In this document: in pieces, positions 38,043-47,617 of the stretch | Position numbering within the stretch: position 1 is the stretch's first letter | Layout: each line of letters opens with the position of its first letter | Origin: Acidobacteriaceae bacterium | Lineage (GTDB): Bacteria; Acidobacteriota; Terriglobia; Terriglobales; Acidobacteriaceae | Assembly: GCA_025355505.1 (NCBI GenBank) | Contig: JANXZM010000059.1 | Coordinates: forward strand, 1 to 64,000 | Length of the DNA stretch: 64,000 bases | Reading direction: 5' to 3' | The notes under the pieces: generated by a model | What the model was told of the DNA's origin: nothing | The model's database searches: none | Seen by the model: the letters and a program-made list of their open reading frames with translations, nothing else | Program-made: the position numbers and the translations under genes

Positions 38043-38684
38043 ATGACTTCGCTCGCCCGCGCCACTTTGCTGAAGGCAGAGTTCTTCAATCGCGATCCGC
38101 GGCGGGTGGCGCGGGCTTTGCTGGGAAAATTGCTGGTCCGGCAAACGCCCCGCGGAATTCTGGCGGGACGAATTGTCGAAACCGAGGCCTATCTCGGCAA
38201 AGGCGATACGGCGGCACACGCAGCGGCGGGACGAACGGCGCGAAATTCCGTTCTGTTTGGTCCACCCGGCCACGCCTATGTGTACTTCATCTACGGCAAT
38301 CACTACTGCCTGAATGTCTCCTGCTTGCCGGACGGAGTGCCCGGATGCGTGCTGTTTCGGGCGCTGGAGCCGGTGGCCGGCATCGAGCAGATGGCGGAGG
38401 CCCGAGGGATCGAACTCGTGAAAGAAGACGACTTCGCGAAAATTTCTTCTCTCCAGAAGATTTCCGCTGGACCGGGACGCATGTCCGAAGCGCTGGAGAT
38501 CACGCGCGAGCGGGACAACGGAAAAAGTCTGGTGAATGCGCGCTCGCACCTCCGCATTGTCGACGACGGCTATCGCGTGCGCCGCGTAACGGTCACTCCT
38601 CGTATCGGGATCGTGAAGTCAGCCGAGCTGCCGTTACGATACTTCGTCGCCGGAAATCCATTTGTCTCGGGGTGGAGGTCGTAG
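38043..38684 (+). CDS. mpg: DNA-3-methyladenine glycosylase (AAG/MPG family)
   Basis: ALLGKLLVRQTPRGILAGRIVETEAYLGKGDTAAHAAAGRTARNSVLFGPPGHAYVYFIYGNHYCLNV. Confidence 0.93.
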   Translation: MTSLARATLLKAEFFNRDPRRVARALLGKLLVRQTPRGILAGRIVETEAYLGKGDTAAHAAAGRTARNSVLFGPPGHAYVYFIYGNHYCLNVSCLPDGVPGCVLFRALEPVAGIEQMAEARGIELVKEDDFAKISSLQKISAGPGRMSEALEITRERDNGKSLVNARSHLRIVDDGYRVRRVTVTPRIGIVKSAELPLRYFVAGNPFVSGWRS

Positions 38685-38697
38685 CGTTTCGTGGGGG

Positions 38698-40008
38698 CTA
38701 ACGTACCTGCGCCCGGCGCTTCGCCTTGATCAGCACATCCGCCGGGTCCGGACGTCCATTCCAGAAATCCAACCGGATGCGACCGTCCACCATCTGCGTG
38801 ACCGTCGCCGGAATTGAGCTGATCGTTAGGTACCATCCCTGCGGTAGCACCACGGCGTTGCGCGGACGTCCCAGGCTCCGGTCAAACACCAGTTCGTCTC
38901 CCTCCAGGCGGTAGCTCGCTGGCGCAGTGTACGTCTCCGAAATTCGCACGCGTAAGTCTTGCCCAGCCTTCACCGGAGAGAATGGCACCACGACCACCTG
39001 TGCCGCCGCGTCCACCGGCTCCCCCGCATCTATTTTTGCGGCCGCCAGTTCTGCCCCGGTCATTATTTTCGTCGCCAGCTTTTCGCCCGTATCGAGCATG
39101 TAGGCCGACGGATCCGACACTTTGCTGCCGCTGCGGACGACGTTGAAGTACTTGTCCACTCCCGGACGTGACTCCGTGTAGTCGTGATACAGGCGGAATG
39201 CGTGCGTTTCCGGCTGCTGCAGGAAGTAAACAATTTCGCGGTCCTGGTGCGCCCGCTCCGAGAGACGCTCTTGCTCGGTCTCGCCCTCGAACGGCGCTTC
39301 CCAGCTCTTCGCCGAACCCGTCGCCCGTGGCGCGGCAGCAGCGCCCGTCTGCGCGCCTAGCTTGCCTTTCACGACCAGCGGCGCCTCCGCCCCGCTGCCA
39401 TTCATGTAGCTGATCGCAATCCGTCCGTCCGGCTCGGCCAGAACCTGCGACGGCACGTTGCACGCCACCAGTTCATATCCCGCGGGCAGCACCACGCTGT
39501 TCCGCGGGATGCTCAGCGACCGGTTAAAGACGATCGCGTCGCCTTCGTGGTAGTAACTCTTGGCGTCCTTGTACGTTTTCAGGATCAGCAGGCGCGCCTG
39601 CCCTTCGGGTGGTACCGGACGCGCCAGGGTCACCTTGATGTAATCCACCGATGTGCCTTCGCCCTTCATCAGCGGGTCCTTCACCGCCTCCTCGCCGCTT
39701 ACCACTTCAAACCGCAACGGCTGTCCGGTCATCACGTCAACCACCGACTCGCCAGTGGCTACGCTGCCCTTGCGGATCGGATTGAAGTAATACTTCGCCC
39801 CGGCGGTGGTGGCCGTCACCTCGTAGCGGATCGCGAAACTTGCGCTCTCCGGCGACAGCAGTTCGTAGCGCGTGTACTCGTCCGTTTCCGTTTGCGCGGG
39901 TGCGGCCACAGCCGCCCCCTGCCCCCATACCGTCCCTGCCCCACACAACAGAACGAGCAGCCACGCAATCGCCTTGGGCATGCACACCCTCCGTTTCATC
40001 GCAAGCAC
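38698..40008 (-). CDS. Secreted protein of unknown function with internal duplication
   Basis: Signal peptide (IAWLLVLLCGAGTVWGQ); two similar halves: NRSLSIPRNSVVLPAGYELVACNVPSQV..DGRIAISYMNG and DRSLGRPRNAVVLPQGWYLTISSIPATV..DGRIRLDFWNG. Confidence 0.75.
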   Translation of the reverse strand: MLAMKRRVCMPKAIAWLLVLLCGAGTVWGQGAAVAAPAQTETDEYTRYELLSPESASFAIRYEVTATTAGAKYYFNPIRKGSVATGESVVDVMTGQPLRFEVVSGEEAVKDPLMKGEGTSVDYIKVTLARPVPPEGQARLLILKTYKDAKSYYHEGDAIVFNRSLSIPRNSVVLPAGYELVACNVPSQVLAEPDGRIAISYMNGSGAEAPLVVKGKLGAQTGAAAAPRATGSAKSWEAPFEGETEQERLSERAHQDREIVYFLQQPETHAFRLYHDYTESRPGVDKYFNVVRSGSKVSDPSAYMLDTGEKLATKIMTGAELAAAKIDAGEPVDAAAQVVVVPFSPVKAGQDLRVRISETYTAPASYRLEGDELVFDRSLGRPRNAVVLPQGWYLTISSIPATVTQMVDGRIRLDFWNGRPDPADVLIKAKRRAQVR

Positions 40009-40125
40009 TCTATCATCTTTATCTGGGAAAACTACGGTCAGGCGCGTGGATCCGACATAGGAGGCGACGGCGAGCTGGGTCTTTGCGGTTTGCGGGAATT
40101 AGCCCTGCGGCACTGCCCCTTCTTC

Positions 40126-43083
40126 CTACTGCAATTTCCCGTACTCGGCTTTTGCCTGCTTCAAGATGAGCAAATCCGGATCGGCGTCTTTCCACGCGGC
40201 AAAGAAGTCCTGGTAGGCGGACTTGGCGGACGCGGTGTTGCCTTGCAGAGCGTAGGCGCGCCCCAGCCCCAGGTGGGAGAGGTTGTAGCGAACGTCGAGA
40301 GGGCCAGCGCCGCGGTGGTCGAGAATCTTCTGGTATTCGGCCGCCGCCTTTGCTCCGTCTTTCAAACCCAGGAAGCCTTCACCACGAATGTAGTTGATCG
40401 TGTAGCCTGCGGTGCCGGGGCCACTGCCGAGTTCGTAGGGAGTGGCCACTTCCAGTCGCGCCACGGCCTGTGCCGGCTGGTTATGCTGCAGGTCGGTAAA
40501 GGCCCGGGCGACGGGAACCCAGACTTTGTTGAGCAGCGTGTCGGTGGGGCCCTGGCGAACCAGTTCTTCCGCCATTTTTTGGCTGCGCGCAGCGTCTCCG
40601 GTCTCGGCTAGCACTACCGTGGCAATCAGCCGGGTGTCGCGGTCTTGCGAGGTAGCGAGAGCCTCGGAGATTTTCTGGCGAGCTTCCGCTAGGTTGCCCA
40701 GTTGGGCTTCGTCCGCAGCCTGGTTCGCGAGAATGATCCCGCTCAATTCCTTGTATCCCAGGCGCCGGGCGCTACTTTCACTTTGAGCGTAAGCGGCGCG
40801 TGCGGGCTGTAGCCTGCCCCGCGACAACTCGCCGCGAGCATGGAACCAGACCAGAAGGGGTTCTTCCGATTTTCCGACAGCCCATTCCAGTTCGTGGCGC
40901 TGGGCGGCTTCATCGCCGCGAATGAAAGCGAGGTCGAAGAGCGTGAAATGCGCCGGGCCGCCCGTGCTCTGGGCGACCGCCTTCTCGGCCACCGCCCTAG
41001 CTTCGTCGAAGCGATTCAGGCCCTCGTAAGCGGCGGCGACGTTCTGGTAGGAGTAACTGTCTTTGGGGTCGAGGCGCATAACCTCGCTGGAACTGGCCAG
41101 GGCTTTTTCCTGCTGACCGATGGCAGCGTAGAGCAAGGAGAGGTTGTCGCGAGGCACAGTGTCGCGCGGGTAGGTTTGCACCCACTGTTCGTAGATCTCG
41201 ATGGACTTCTCCACTTCCCGGGTGACCTCGCCATAGTAATGCGCCGAGATATAGAGCCTTTCACGTTCGCTGGCTCTCTCCTTCAAGTCGAAGGCCTTGG
41301 TGATAAAACTCTCGGCCAGCCCTTGCTGCGATAGATTGCTATAGGCCACGCCCAGGGTCGCGTTAGCCATGGCGAAGTTGGGATCAAGCTCGACGGCGCG
41401 CTTGAGATGGGGAATGGCTTTCTCATCGGCAAGTCTCTGATGCTCGGCCTGGCCGAGGCTGAAGGCCTGCAAAGCTTCGAGCGACGAGGTGGTGGCCTGT
41501 TCGAGCGGCGTGGCGAACTTCTGCACCGAGCCGATGGACTCGCCGAGCTTGCCCCGCAAGCCAGAAGCCGCCCGGTCGAGCGACTTGAGCACCTGCTCCT
41601 TGCTCTCGGCCTCGACTTCTTCGCGCGCCAGCGCGTCGCCGTTCTGTGCATTCAGCGCGGAGAGGGTGATGACGTAGTGAGTACCCAGGCTGGCGATCGA
41701 GCCCGCGAGCATGGCCTTGGCGCCTTCGCGCATGCAAATCTCGCGGGCGACGTCATTGCTAATGCGTTCGTCGGGCTGGCGTCCCATGAAGCGCAGAGCC
41801 TCGCGGACGCGCGATTCCGGCAACAGGTTCAGGTAGGGAGACTGCTCCAGTTGCACGGCCAGCGCCTGCTTCAGGGTGCCGTCAAAGACGGCGTCGCCCG
41901 TCGTGTTCACGAAGTCGGCGAGAACCACCGTGTCTTTTTCAGTGAGCGCGCTGGCGCTGCGGGAGCGGAATAATAAGCCTCCGCCGATGAGGGCTGCGAT
42001 CAGCACAGCGCCGGCGACGGCCGGAATCTTCCATGATTTTTTCGAACTCGTCGGCGCGACGGCAGTGCTACCGCTCGCGGGCAGCGCTGCGCCCGACGAA
42101 CCGGCCGCCACCGCCGCAACGGAACCGGACGAAACCGCCTGCGCCACTGGTCTCGATCCCGAATCATGCGCCGCCGCCACCGACCCCGAACTGGCGGCCA
42201 CCGCGCGTCCGGTGTCGGTGTCGCGCTTCAGGCGTTGCAAGTCGGCGCGGATATCCGCGGCGTGCTGGAAGCGCAGATTGCGGTCTTTCTCCAGCGCCTT
42301 GTTGATGACGTCTTCGAGTTTCGGGGGCAGGTCCGGATTCAGCCGGATCGGCGGAGTCGGCGCCCGATCCAGGATCGCCTGAAAAATTAGCGCCGAGGTG
42401 TCGCCGCGAAACGGCACCATCCCGGTGGCCATTTCATAGAGCACCGCTCCAAAGGAAAACAGGTCGGTGCGGGGATCGAGTTCCTTGCCCTTCGCCTGCT
42501 CCGGAGACATGTACGCCACCGTGCCAATCGCGGAACCGGGACTGGTCAGGTGCTCTTCCGCGATCGTGGCCTCCACCGTCACACCAAGCGGCTCCGATGG
42601 CCGAGTGGCAGGCTGTGTGACCTTTGCCAGCCCAAAATCCAGTATCTTCGCGTGCCCGCGCTTGGTCACAAAAATATTCGCCGGCTTAATGTCGCGATGA
42701 ACGATGCCCTGCGCGTGCGCCGCATCCAGCGCGTCGGCAATTTCAATGCCCAGCGAGAGCAGCGTGTCCAATTCCATCGGGCGGTTGCCGATGACATGTT
42801 TCAGCGTCGATCCGTCGAGGTACTCCATGACGATAAACGCCTTGCCGTCCTGCTCACCAATGTCGTGGATGGTGCAGATATTCGGATGGTTGAGCGCCGA
42901 GGCAGCCCTCGCCTCGCGGCGGAATCGCTCCAGCGACTGCCGATCCTGGGCCACATTCTCCGGAAGGAACTTCAGTGCTACGAAGCGGTCAAGGCGCGTA
43001 TCCTCGGCCTTGTACACCACGCCCATGCCTCCACCGCCAAGCTTCTCGACGATGCGGTAATGCGAGACAACCTCACCAACCAT
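40126..43083 (-). CDS. Serine/threonine protein kinase with C-terminal TPR repeats
   Basis: [61 protein letters not shown]; single TM ([14 protein letters not shown]); TPR-like C-terminus. Confidence 0.95.
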   Translation of the reverse strand: MVGEVVSHYRIVEKLGGGGMGVVYKAEDTRLDRFVALKFLPENVAQDRQSLERFRREARAASALNHPNICTIHDIGEQDGKAFIVMEYLDGSTLKHVIGNRPMELDTLLSLGIEIADALDAAHAQGIVHRDIKPANIFVTKRGHAKILDFGLAKVTQPATRPSEPLGVTVEATIAEEHLTSPGSAIGTVAYMSPEQAKGKELDPRTDLFSFGAVLYEMATGMVPFRGDTSALIFQAILDRAPTPPIRLNPDLPPKLEDVINKALEKDRNLRFQHAADIRADLQRLKRDTDTGRAVAASSGSVAAAHDSGSRPVAQAVSSGSVAAVAAGSSGAALPASGSTAVAPTSSKKSWKIPAVAGAVLIAALIGGGLLFRSRSASALTEKDTVVLADFVNTTGDAVFDGTLKQALAVQLEQSPYLNLLPESRVREALRFMGRQPDERISNDVAREICMREGAKAMLAGSIASLGTHYVITLSALNAQNGDALAREEVEAESKEQVLKSLDRAASGLRGKLGESIGSVQKFATPLEQATTSSLEALQAFSLGQAEHQRLADEKAIPHLKRAVELDPNFAMANATLGVAYSNLSQQGLAESFITKAFDLKERASERERLYISAHYYGEVTREVEKSIEIYEQWVQTYPRDTVPRDNLSLLYAAIGQQEKALASSSEVMRLDPKDSYSYQNVAAAYEGLNRFDEARAVAEKAVAQSTGGPAHFTLFDLAFIRGDEAAQRHELEWAVGKSEEPLLVWFHARGELSRGRLQPARAAYAQSESSARRLGYKELSGIILANQAADEAQLGNLAEARQKISEALATSQDRDTRLIATVVLAETGDAARSQKMAEELVRQGPTDTLLNKVWVPVARAFTDLQHNQPAQAVARLEVATPYELGSGPGTAGYTINYIRGEGFLGLKDGAKAAAEYQKILDHRGAGPLDVRYNLSHLGLGRAYALQGNTASAKSAYQDFFAAWKDADPDLLILKQAKAEYGKLQ

Positions 43084-43206
43084 TCCTCACCCCGCGCTGG
43101 GCTGAAATTTTACGGTTGGACATCGGGCAAGTCAACCAATTCGAACGCGTTGCGAGCGTTTTAGTTTTGCAGTTTGCCCAAAGGCGTTCTCGCCAGCGAT
43201 TCCGGT

Positions 43207-44052
43207 TCAGGGTTCCAAAACAGTATTGTCGATCAGCCGCGTAGTACCGACGTAGGCGGCGACAGCGACCAGTGTCTTTTGCGAGATCCGTTCAACCAGA
43301 TCGAGCGTGCCGGGATCGACGACCTCAAAATAATCGAGCGCAACTAGCGGCTCGCGAGCGAAGACTTCTTTGGCGGCGGATATCAGCTTGGCGGCGTTTC
43401 TTTCCCCCGCTTGAAATTCCTGCTGGGCGCGCTGCAACGACCGTTGCAGAACGAGTGCGCGGCCGCGCTCTTCTCGATTCAGGTACGCGTTGCGGGAGCT
43501 CATGGCCAGGCCATCGGGTTCGCGCTTGATGGGGCAGGCGATAATTTCGATGGAGAAATTCAGGTCCCGCACCATGCGCCGGATCACGGCGAGCTGCGCC
43601 GCGTCTTTCTGTCCGAAGAACGCGGCCTCGGGCTCGATGATGTGAAACAGCTTGGAGACAATCGTCGTCACACCGCGGAAATGCCCGGGGCGGGAGCGTC
43701 CGTCGAGCTTTTCGCTCAGGCCTTCGACCAACACCCAGGTGACTTCGCCATTGGGATAGATCTCTTCGACCGAAGGCGCAAAGAGAATCTCGACGCCTTC
43801 TTTTTCCAGCAGCCGGCAGTCGCGATCAAATTGGCGCGGATATTTCGATAAATCTTCTGTCGGGCCGAATTGAGTGGGATTCACGAAGATGGAAACGGCA
43901 ACCGCGTCGCATTGCGCGTTTGCGGCGCGGACCAGCGACAGGTGGCCTTCATGCAGAGCGCCCATGGTCGGGACCAGGCCAAGGCGCTTGCCACTGGCGC
44001 GCGCATCGCGGGAGGCGGCGCGAGCTTCCGGAATGGTCAAGCATATTTTCAT
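43207..44052 (-). CDS. panC: Pantoate--beta-alanine ligase
   Basis: LVPTMGALHEGHLSLVRAA; SIFVNPTQFGPTEDLSKYPR; FFGQKDAAQLAVIRRMV; SSRNAYLNREER. Confidence 0.95.
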   Translation of the reverse strand: MKICLTIPEARAASRDARASGKRLGLVPTMGALHEGHLSLVRAANAQCDAVAVSIFVNPTQFGPTEDLSKYPRQFDRDCRLLEKEGVEILFAPSVEEIYPNGEVTWVLVEGLSEKLDGRSRPGHFRGVTTIVSKLFHIIEPEAAFFGQKDAAQLAVIRRMVRDLNFSIEIIACPIKREPDGLAMSSRNAYLNREERGRALVLQRSLQRAQQEFQAGERNAAKLISAAKEVFAREPLVALDYFEVVDPGTLDLVERISQKTLVAVAAYVGTTRLIDNTVLEP

Positions 44053-44054
44053 GG

Positions 44055-44112
44055 CTCGTAGAGACGAGGCTTGCTGCGGCTCCGGAGACGGGGCAAGCCC
44101 CGTCTCTACGGG
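44055..44112. repeat. Palindromic dispersed repeat (GTAGAGACGAGGCTTGC...GGGCAAGCCCCGTCTCTAC)
   Basis: Same family as 17232 and 56091. Confidence 0.7.
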
Positions 44113-44118
44113 TGAATC

Positions 44119-44607
44119 TCAGGGCGACTCGACGAATTGAACTTCCAATTCTTTGAGGGTTCCGAGGAGCAGGGCGCGGTTCTTGCGCAGTTCTACCTTC
44201 GTCCGATCGGTGGCATCTTTGGGAACGGCTTGCACCACCAGCACCACGCGGCCGTAAGGCCATGCGCTCGATGAAAGAGAGACCAACTCGGCCGGGACTT
44301 CTTCCAGCTTCAGAATGTGAACCTCGCGATTGGAAAGATCGACGAGGCCAATTCCATCCTCGCGCACCACCAAATACGGGTTCTTCCAATCGGTCATGTC
44401 GGTAAAGTTTGGATACTTCGAGGGGTCCGCTGCAGGAATAGACTCGAGGCCGGTCGGCTGCGAGGTTTCCGTGGCTGGCGTTTGGGCAGGTTTGGAGCAG
44501 GCCGACAAAACCCCCAGCAGGATGACGATGCCGATCGTTCGCAAGACAATCGTTCGCAAGACAATCATTCGCACGACGTTTCGCACTGCGTTTTCTCCGC
44601 CCGCCAT
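44119..44607 (-). CDS. Putative lipoprotein of unknown function
   Basis: Lipobox-like LLGVLSACSK; 1-nt overlap with the panB stop codon. Confidence 0.65.
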   Translation of the reverse strand: MAGGENAVRNVVRMIVLRTIVLRTIGIVILLGVLSACSKPAQTPATETSQPTGLESIPAADPSKYPNFTDMTDWKNPYLVVREDGIGLVDLSNREVHILKLEEVPAELVSLSSSAWPYGRVVLVVQAVPKDATDRTKVELRKNRALLLGTLKELEVQFVESP

Positions 44608-45497
44608 TATCGCTGCATAGCCTGCTTGCGGTGGAGTACCGTTTCGAGTGCGGCCTGTGTTTCTTTCGGCAGGTGGTAGCTCTCGGCGTCGTTCGGGAAC
44701 TGGTGCGAAACCACGTCGGCCTTAAATGCGAGTACCGATTGCGTGATCAAAGCGGCGGCGTCTCCATAGCGGCGCACGAACTTTGCCGGATGCCCAAACG
44801 TCAGGTTAACGAGGTCATGGAAGACCAGCACCTGACCATCGCAATCGGGGCCGGCGCCGATGCCAATGGTGGGCGTTTCGACCTCGGCGGTAATCATGGC
44901 CGCGACTTCGCGCGGAATGCCTTCGAGATAAATGCAGGCCACACCGGCGCGATCGAGTGCGACCGCATCGCGCATGAGTTGCTCGATGGCGTTCAGAGTC
45001 TTGCCCTGAACTTTGTAGCCGCCCATCATGTTGACCGATTGCGGCGTGAGGCCGATGTGTCCGGCGACGGGAATCTCGGCATCGATCACGCGGCGAATCA
45101 CATCCACGCGCTTCTCGCCGCCTTCCATCTTGACCGCCTCGGCGCCGCCTTCTTTCACAAAGCGCGCGGCGTTGTGAACGGCTTCGTTGGGGTCCGCCTG
45201 ATAAGACCCGTAAGGCATGTCGGCGATAAGCAGCGCGTTTTTCACGCCGCGGCGCACCGCCTTGACGTGGTGCAGCATCTCGTCGACCGTGACCGAGAGC
45301 GTGTTTTCGTAGCCCAGCATGGTCATGGCCAGCGAGTCGCCGACCAGGGCAATGTCGATCCCGGCCTCGTCCACCAGGCGCGCGGTGGCGTAGTCGTAGG
45401 CGGTCAGACAGGTGATGGGCTCGCGCTGAAACTTCTTTTCGCGGAGAGTGGCAGTGGTGATCTTCTGGCGAAGTTCGCCGATAGGCGTGAGACTCAC
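44607..45497 (-). CDS. panB: 3-methyl-2-oxobutanoate hydroxymethyltransferase
   Basis: PITCLTAYDYATARLVDEAGIDIALVGDSLAMTMLGYENTLSVTVDEMLHHVKAV; GHIGLTPQSVNMMGGYKVQGK. Confidence 0.96.
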   Translation of the reverse strand: MSLTPIGELRQKITTATLREKKFQREPITCLTAYDYATARLVDEAGIDIALVGDSLAMTMLGYENTLSVTVDEMLHHVKAVRRGVKNALLIADMPYGSYQADPNEAVHNAARFVKEGGAEAVKMEGGEKRVDVIRRVIDAEIPVAGHIGLTPQSVNMMGGYKVQGKTLNAIEQLMRDAVALDRAGVACIYLEGIPREVAAMITAEVETPTIGIGAGPDCDGQVLVFHDLVNLTFGHPAKFVRRYGDAAALITQSVLAFKADVVSHQFPNDAESYHLPKETQAALETVLHRKQAMQR

Positions 45498-45670
45498 GAT
45501 GTCCTCCAGTGCCCCTCCGCAAACTGGGCGGATAGAGCCTGTACGCGTCGTCTTGCAGTAGTTGGATGACGCTGGGGGGATTATAGCTGCAAAGGGGGCG
45601 TTGGTCGATAGGCGTTGGTCGGGGCGGGAAGAAAGGCACGACGAGCAAGGAAGATGCTGGGTCGTAACAC

Positions 45671-45811
45671 ATGGTAGTAAAGCGCAATCGCGATCTGGAG
45701 CGCCGCATCGACGGGTTCTACGCCGTCTGCGAAAAGATCCTCGTGCGGACTTTGATCTTCGGATGCTTCGTTCTTGAACTCGGCAGATTTGCTAGATGGT
45801 TATGGCGGTAG
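45671..45811 (+). CDS. Candidate small protein (46 aa) with hydrophobic segment
   Basis: MVVKRNRDLERRIDGFYAVCEKILVRTLIFGCFVLELGRFARWLWR*; below the ORF track cutoff. Confidence 0.35.
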   Translation: MVVKRNRDLERRIDGFYAVCEKILVRTLIFGCFVLELGRFARWLWR

Positions 45812-45826
45812 TTGGGTTTGCGCTCC

Positions 45827-45973
45827 ATGATTTCGAGATACAAGAAACTATTCCGCTCCTCACCTGAAGCCGCGATCCTTGCGGTCTACGGGCTTGTCGA
45901 TCTGATCCTGCTCCTCACCGCCGCGGAAGTTGAACGGGTTAAAGCCTTGCTTCACGCCTTGGGTGCAAGGTAA
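45827..45973 (+). CDS. Candidate small protein (48 aa) with hydrophobic segment
   Basis: MISRYKKLFRSSPEAAILAVYGLVDLILLLTAAEVERVKALLHALGAR*; 15 nt after the previous small ORF. Confidence 0.35.
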   Translation: MISRYKKLFRSSPEAAILAVYGLVDLILLLTAAEVERVKALLHALGAR

Positions 45974-46106
45974 AAATCGGCTGCTTGCGCATTACCCGGT
46001 CAAAGGTCTGGCTGCGTCGGCTGATTCCGGACAGTACAATTTACTGGCTTCATTATGGCGGGCAACGTATTCTTAAAGTCGGTTATGAAGCATCCCAGAG
46101 ATTGAA

Positions 46107-46358
46107 ATGACGGACCCCAAGAAACCATCGCGCAGCGTAAGCAGCCAGGACTTGCGATTCAACATTGAAACGGAGCGCGAAACGGACGGCCGGTGGATCG
46201 CCGAGATTTCGGACATGCCCGGCGTGCTGGCATACGGGAAGACAGAAGCGGAAGCCAAGGCAAAGGCCTACGCGCTCGCGCTTAGGGTCATCGCGGATGA
46301 CGTCGAGAAATCAAAAGACGTTCCCGCGTCGATCAGCGTCACCTGCCAGTCCGCATGA
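46107..46358 (+). CDS. HicB-like antitoxin
   Basis: FNIETERETDGRWIAEISDMPGVLAYGKTEAEAKAKAYALALRVIADDVE; overlaps the following hicA-like ORF by 4 bp. Confidence 0.75.
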   Translation: MTDPKKPSRSVSSQDLRFNIETERETDGRWIAEISDMPGVLAYGKTEAEAKAKAYALALRVIADDVEKSKDVPASISVTCQSA

Positions 46359-46573
46359 CTCAGTGGCCCAGCACCAGGGCCCGCCGCGTCTATCGGGCGC
46401 TCTTGAAGATTGGCTGGGTGCCACTTTCGCAAACCGGTTCACACATCAAGCTTCGTCACCGCGGGTCGAAGTATCCGGATTACATCTGGGCATTCCACGA
46501 TAAAGAAGAGATCGGCCCTCACATGCTGGTCCGCATTGCCAAGCATACGGGGCTGCAGCCGTCCGACTTGTAG
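46355..46573 (+). CDS. HicA-like toxin (mRNA interferase family)
   Basis: ARRVYRALLKIGWVPLSQTGSHIKLRHRGSKYPDYIWAFHDKEEIGPHMLVRIAKHTGLQPSDL. Confidence 0.8.
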   Translation: MTQWPSTRARRVYRALLKIGWVPLSQTGSHIKLRHRGSKYPDYIWAFHDKEEIGPHMLVRIAKHTGLQPSDL

Positions 46574-46589
46574 GACTCGCGAGAGAGTT

Positions 46590-46994
46590 TCAGCGCCCCC
46601 GCCTCCGCTTCGCATTTTCCCGCAGCCATGCCGTGTAAGCAGCTTCCTCGAGCGCGCCCGCTGCCAGCGCCATGACCGCTTGGGCTGCGTCCTCCTCGCT
46701 GGCTTTGAAGTCGAAGCCGTGGAGCTCGAGGAACAGAACGCCGATCACAAACCCCGTCCGTTTATTGCCATCGACAAAAAGATGATTGCGGACGATGCCG
46801 GCTGTGTACAGGGCGGCCATTTCAACAACGTCCGAAGTGTTGGCATAGGCATGGTGCTGGCGGGGACGCGCCAGAGCGGACTCCAGAAGCCCCCGATCAC
46901 GCAACCCGGTGGCGCCGCCGTGGAGAGCCAAGAGCCGGTCGTGGATCGCGAGGACATCGCGCTCTTCGATCCAGAGTGGTTCCTTCCTTTTCAC
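46590..46994 (-). CDS. Doc/Fic family toxin (death-on-curing)
   Basis: HDRLLALHGGATGLRDRGLLESALARP...NHLFVDGNKRTGFVIGVLFLELHG: HxFxDGNKRTG motif. Confidence 0.9.
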   Translation of the reverse strand: MKRKEPLWIEERDVLAIHDRLLALHGGATGLRDRGLLESALARPRQHHAYANTSDVVEMAALYTAGIVRNHLFVDGNKRTGFVIGVLFLELHGFDFKASEEDAAQAVMALAAGALEEAAYTAWLRENAKRRRGR

Positions 46995-47218
46995 TTTGAA
47001 AGGGCGTGCAGCGTGTTGCGATAACGGGCCATGATTTCTTCCGCCTTGGTCATTTTTTTCTCGAACCCGGGATCGTAGGGTGTGAGCCGGTAATCGCCGT
47101 CCGCAGCCTCGATCAGAAAAAGCCGCTCCCCGTCCCTCGTCTGCAGTCGGTTAATCACTTCCTTCGGTAGAACCACACCCAGCGAGTTGCCGAACTTGCG
47201 GATCTTGAGTTCAACCAT
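46991..47218 (-). CDS. AbrB/MazE-like (SpoVT-AbrB fold) antitoxin
   Basis: MVELKIRKFGNSLGVVLPKEVINRLQTRDGERLFLIEAADGDYRLTPYDP; 4-bp overlap with doc. Confidence 0.88.
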   Translation of the reverse strand: MVELKIRKFGNSLGVVLPKEVINRLQTRDGERLFLIEAADGDYRLTPYDPGFEKKMTKAEEIMARYRNTLHALSK

Positions 47219-47230
47219 GGCACCCCTCTT

Positions 47231-47254
47231 ATGTTATTACAATTGTAATAACAT
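47231..47254. promoter_or_regulatory. Perfect 24-bp palindrome upstream of the AbrB-like antitoxin; candidate operator
   Basis: ATGTTATTACAATTGTAATAACAT equals its reverse complement; 12 nt upstream of the start codon. Confidence 0.7.
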
Positions 47255-47279
47255 CCCGCAATCCGTGCAAGATCGCAAT

Positions 47280-47562
47280 CTGACCCCGCCTTGTTTTTTC
47301 ATCACCAACCACCTGTGCCCCCATCACAGACTTCCAACCCGCCTTGCGCGAGAATGAATATCCGTCTCCAGAGACGGCACGAGAAACGGATAGTCCCAAT
47401 CCGTCAGTGGCTCTTTGATAAAAACGCTTGTCGAGGAGAGACCGGCGTCCCCTCGCCTAATAACCGCCCCAAAACGGGGATTTTGCCCCAAAAAACGAGC
47501 TAAGTCATTATTTTTGAATACTTTGGAGCTAAGTCATTTAATTTGAATACTTTAGCGGGAAT
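47280..47562 (+). repeat. Copy A of a dispersed ~220-280 bp intergenic element with conserved ends and a tandem 29-bp 3' repeat
   Basis: ctgacc..ttttcatcacc.aac....cccatcacagac.tcc ... gagctaagtcattatttttgaatactttg/gagctaagtcatttaatttgaatacttta gcgggaat; matches copy B at 59913. Confidence 0.7.
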
Positions 47563-47617
47563 CGGGGGGGGGGTAGAAAACCCCAACCGCTAACGGAAGC
47601 CACCCACCAACGACCGC

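Noticed and set aside
47555-47580. G-tract (gggggggggg) at the end of element copy A as a G-quadruplex
   Set aside because: A single homopolymer run, not four spaced G-runs; more likely a slippage or sequencing-prone site.
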